Part shown: positions 63,463-64,000 of the stretch, in pieces
Layout of the letters: each line of letters opens with the position of its first letter
Position numbering within the stretch: position 1 is the stretch's first letter
From: Thioalkalivibrio sp. AKL19
Lineage (GTDB): Bacteria; Pseudomonadota; Gammaproteobacteria; Ectothiorhodospirales; Ectothiorhodospiraceae
Assembly (NCBI RefSeq): GCF_000420165.1
Contig: NZ_ATUK01000001.1
Location: 40,749 to 104,748 of the forward strand
Length of the DNA stretch: 64,000 nt
Reading direction: 5' to 3'
Program-made: the position numbers and the translations under genes
Notes under the pieces: generated by a model
The model's database searches: none
What the model was told of the DNA's origin: nothing
Seen by the model: the letters and a program-made list of their open reading frames with translations, nothing else

Positions 63463-64000
63463 ATGTATCGGTCTTACGCGCGAGCGATACTGATCGGCGT
63501 CGGCCTCTGCACCGCCGGGGCCACCTTCGCGGAGACATCGGCGCCTCCGATGCCGACGGTGCAAGAGGTGGAGGCCGGAGCGCTTTTCCCTCTGGTTCCC
63601 GGTAAAAGCACGTTCAGGGTGGTCGACGGCGACGGAGAGGGACGGCAAGTCGTGCTGGAACTGATTCCCGCAGATGGTGAAGGCCGCTGGGAAGTTCGAT
63701 TTGGTGACTACAACATTCTCCATCTTTCCGAGCTTTGGGATGGCAGTGTGGTGCTGACCGGTCTGGACGTGCTGACGCAAGGCCAGACCGTGCTGTACGA
63801 GCCACCGGTGGTGCTGCTACCCAGCAGGATCGTGCCCGACCGGACATGGAGCGCCTCTGGCAGGGCCACCGTCGTGAATAGAGAGACGCAAGAGGTTGAA
63901 CACACGGGTGAGTACCAGCACCGAGTCATGCCCATCACTCTAGAGCGGTATGCGACTCCGGCGGGTGATTACGAAGGCTTCCTGGTGCCGATCGAGCAGA
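63463..64000 (+). CDS. Exported protein of unknown function (3' end outside the window)
   Basis: An open frame of 179 codons that runs off the right edge. The start ATG at 63463 has AGGAG 7 bp upstream. A signal peptide is clear (AILIGVGLCTAGATFA, cleavage before ETSAPP). The mature part is beta-rich: ALFPLVPGKSTFRVVDGDGEG, WEVRFGDYNILHLSELWDG, PDRTWSASGRATVVN. I recognise no family. Base composition is a little lower in GC than upstream genes. Confidence 0.7.
   Translation, partial: MYRSYARAILIGVGLCTAGATFAETSAPPMPTVQEVEAGALFPLVPGKSTFRVVDGDGEGRQVVLELIPADGEGRWEVRFGDYNILHLSELWDGSVVLTGLDVLTQGQTVLYEPPVVLLPSRIVPDRTWSASGRATVVNRETQEVEHTGEYQHRVMPITLERYATPAGDYEGFLVPIEQ

Overview
The window looks like chromosome from a high-GC, free-living gammaproteobacterium. 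Gene content and order suggest a halo/alkaliphilic sulfur-oxidiser of the Ectothiorhodospiraceae (Thioalkalivibrio-like). This is an inference from conserved gammaproteobacterial blocks (queA-tgt-yajC-secDF, yoaA-tsaB, surE-pcm-yqaA-nlpD-rpoS), acidic proteins, a DUF302 protein and a c-type haem sensor protein. No rRNA is present to confirm it.

Region 1 (1 to about 7766) is a mobile island. It runs from the 3' part of a tyrosine integrase to the 3' end of a tRNA-Thr gene. In order it carries integrase, an AlpA-type regulator, a zinc-finger primase fragment, a DUF3987 helicase-like protein, a P27-type small terminase, two unknown phage-type genes, a promoter with a structured leader, an HK97-type capsid gene and one further phage-like gene. 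No large terminase, portal, protease or tail gene is present, which fits a phage satellite or a strongly reduced prophage. A csrA paralogue and a broken ParB-like fragment sit at its right edge.

Region 2 (7766-24374) is housekeeping: tRNA-Thr, tRNA-Leu, queA-tgt-yajC-secD-secF, three exported proteins, a phosphotransferase/P-loop kinase fusion, PBP1b, a TPR lipoprotein, yoaA, tsaB and truD. A 272-bp element with perfect 32-bp terminal inverted repeats sits between yoaA and tsaB.

Region 3 (24385-35763) holds a short LOV photoreceptor, a periplasmic haem protein, an Smr nuclease, the surE-pcm-yqaA-nlpD-rpoS stress block, an aminotransferase-hom-thrC amino-acid block and a RibD-like reductase.

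Region 4 (35904-48392) is mixed: ribA, a creatininase-like hydrolase, an FkbM methyltransferase, a ChaN-PDZ / M1 peptidase / HIT operon, ompW with a likely FNR/Anr site, an SDR, a DUF1538 / PII-like / CBS trio that looks like a regulated transporter, a PAS-PAS-GGDEF cyclase and a methyltransferase.

Region 5 (48573-54529) is a complete GDP-L-fucose operon (manB, manC, gmd, fcl) ending in a family GT10 fucosyltransferase.

Region 6 (54547-64000) has dnaE2 under a perfect LexA box, a phospholipase-D-like enzyme, a dual-specificity phosphatase, a SPOR protein, two methyltransferases (one is ubiG), a DUF429 protein, a LexA-like gene broken over three frames and the start of an exported protein that leaves the window.
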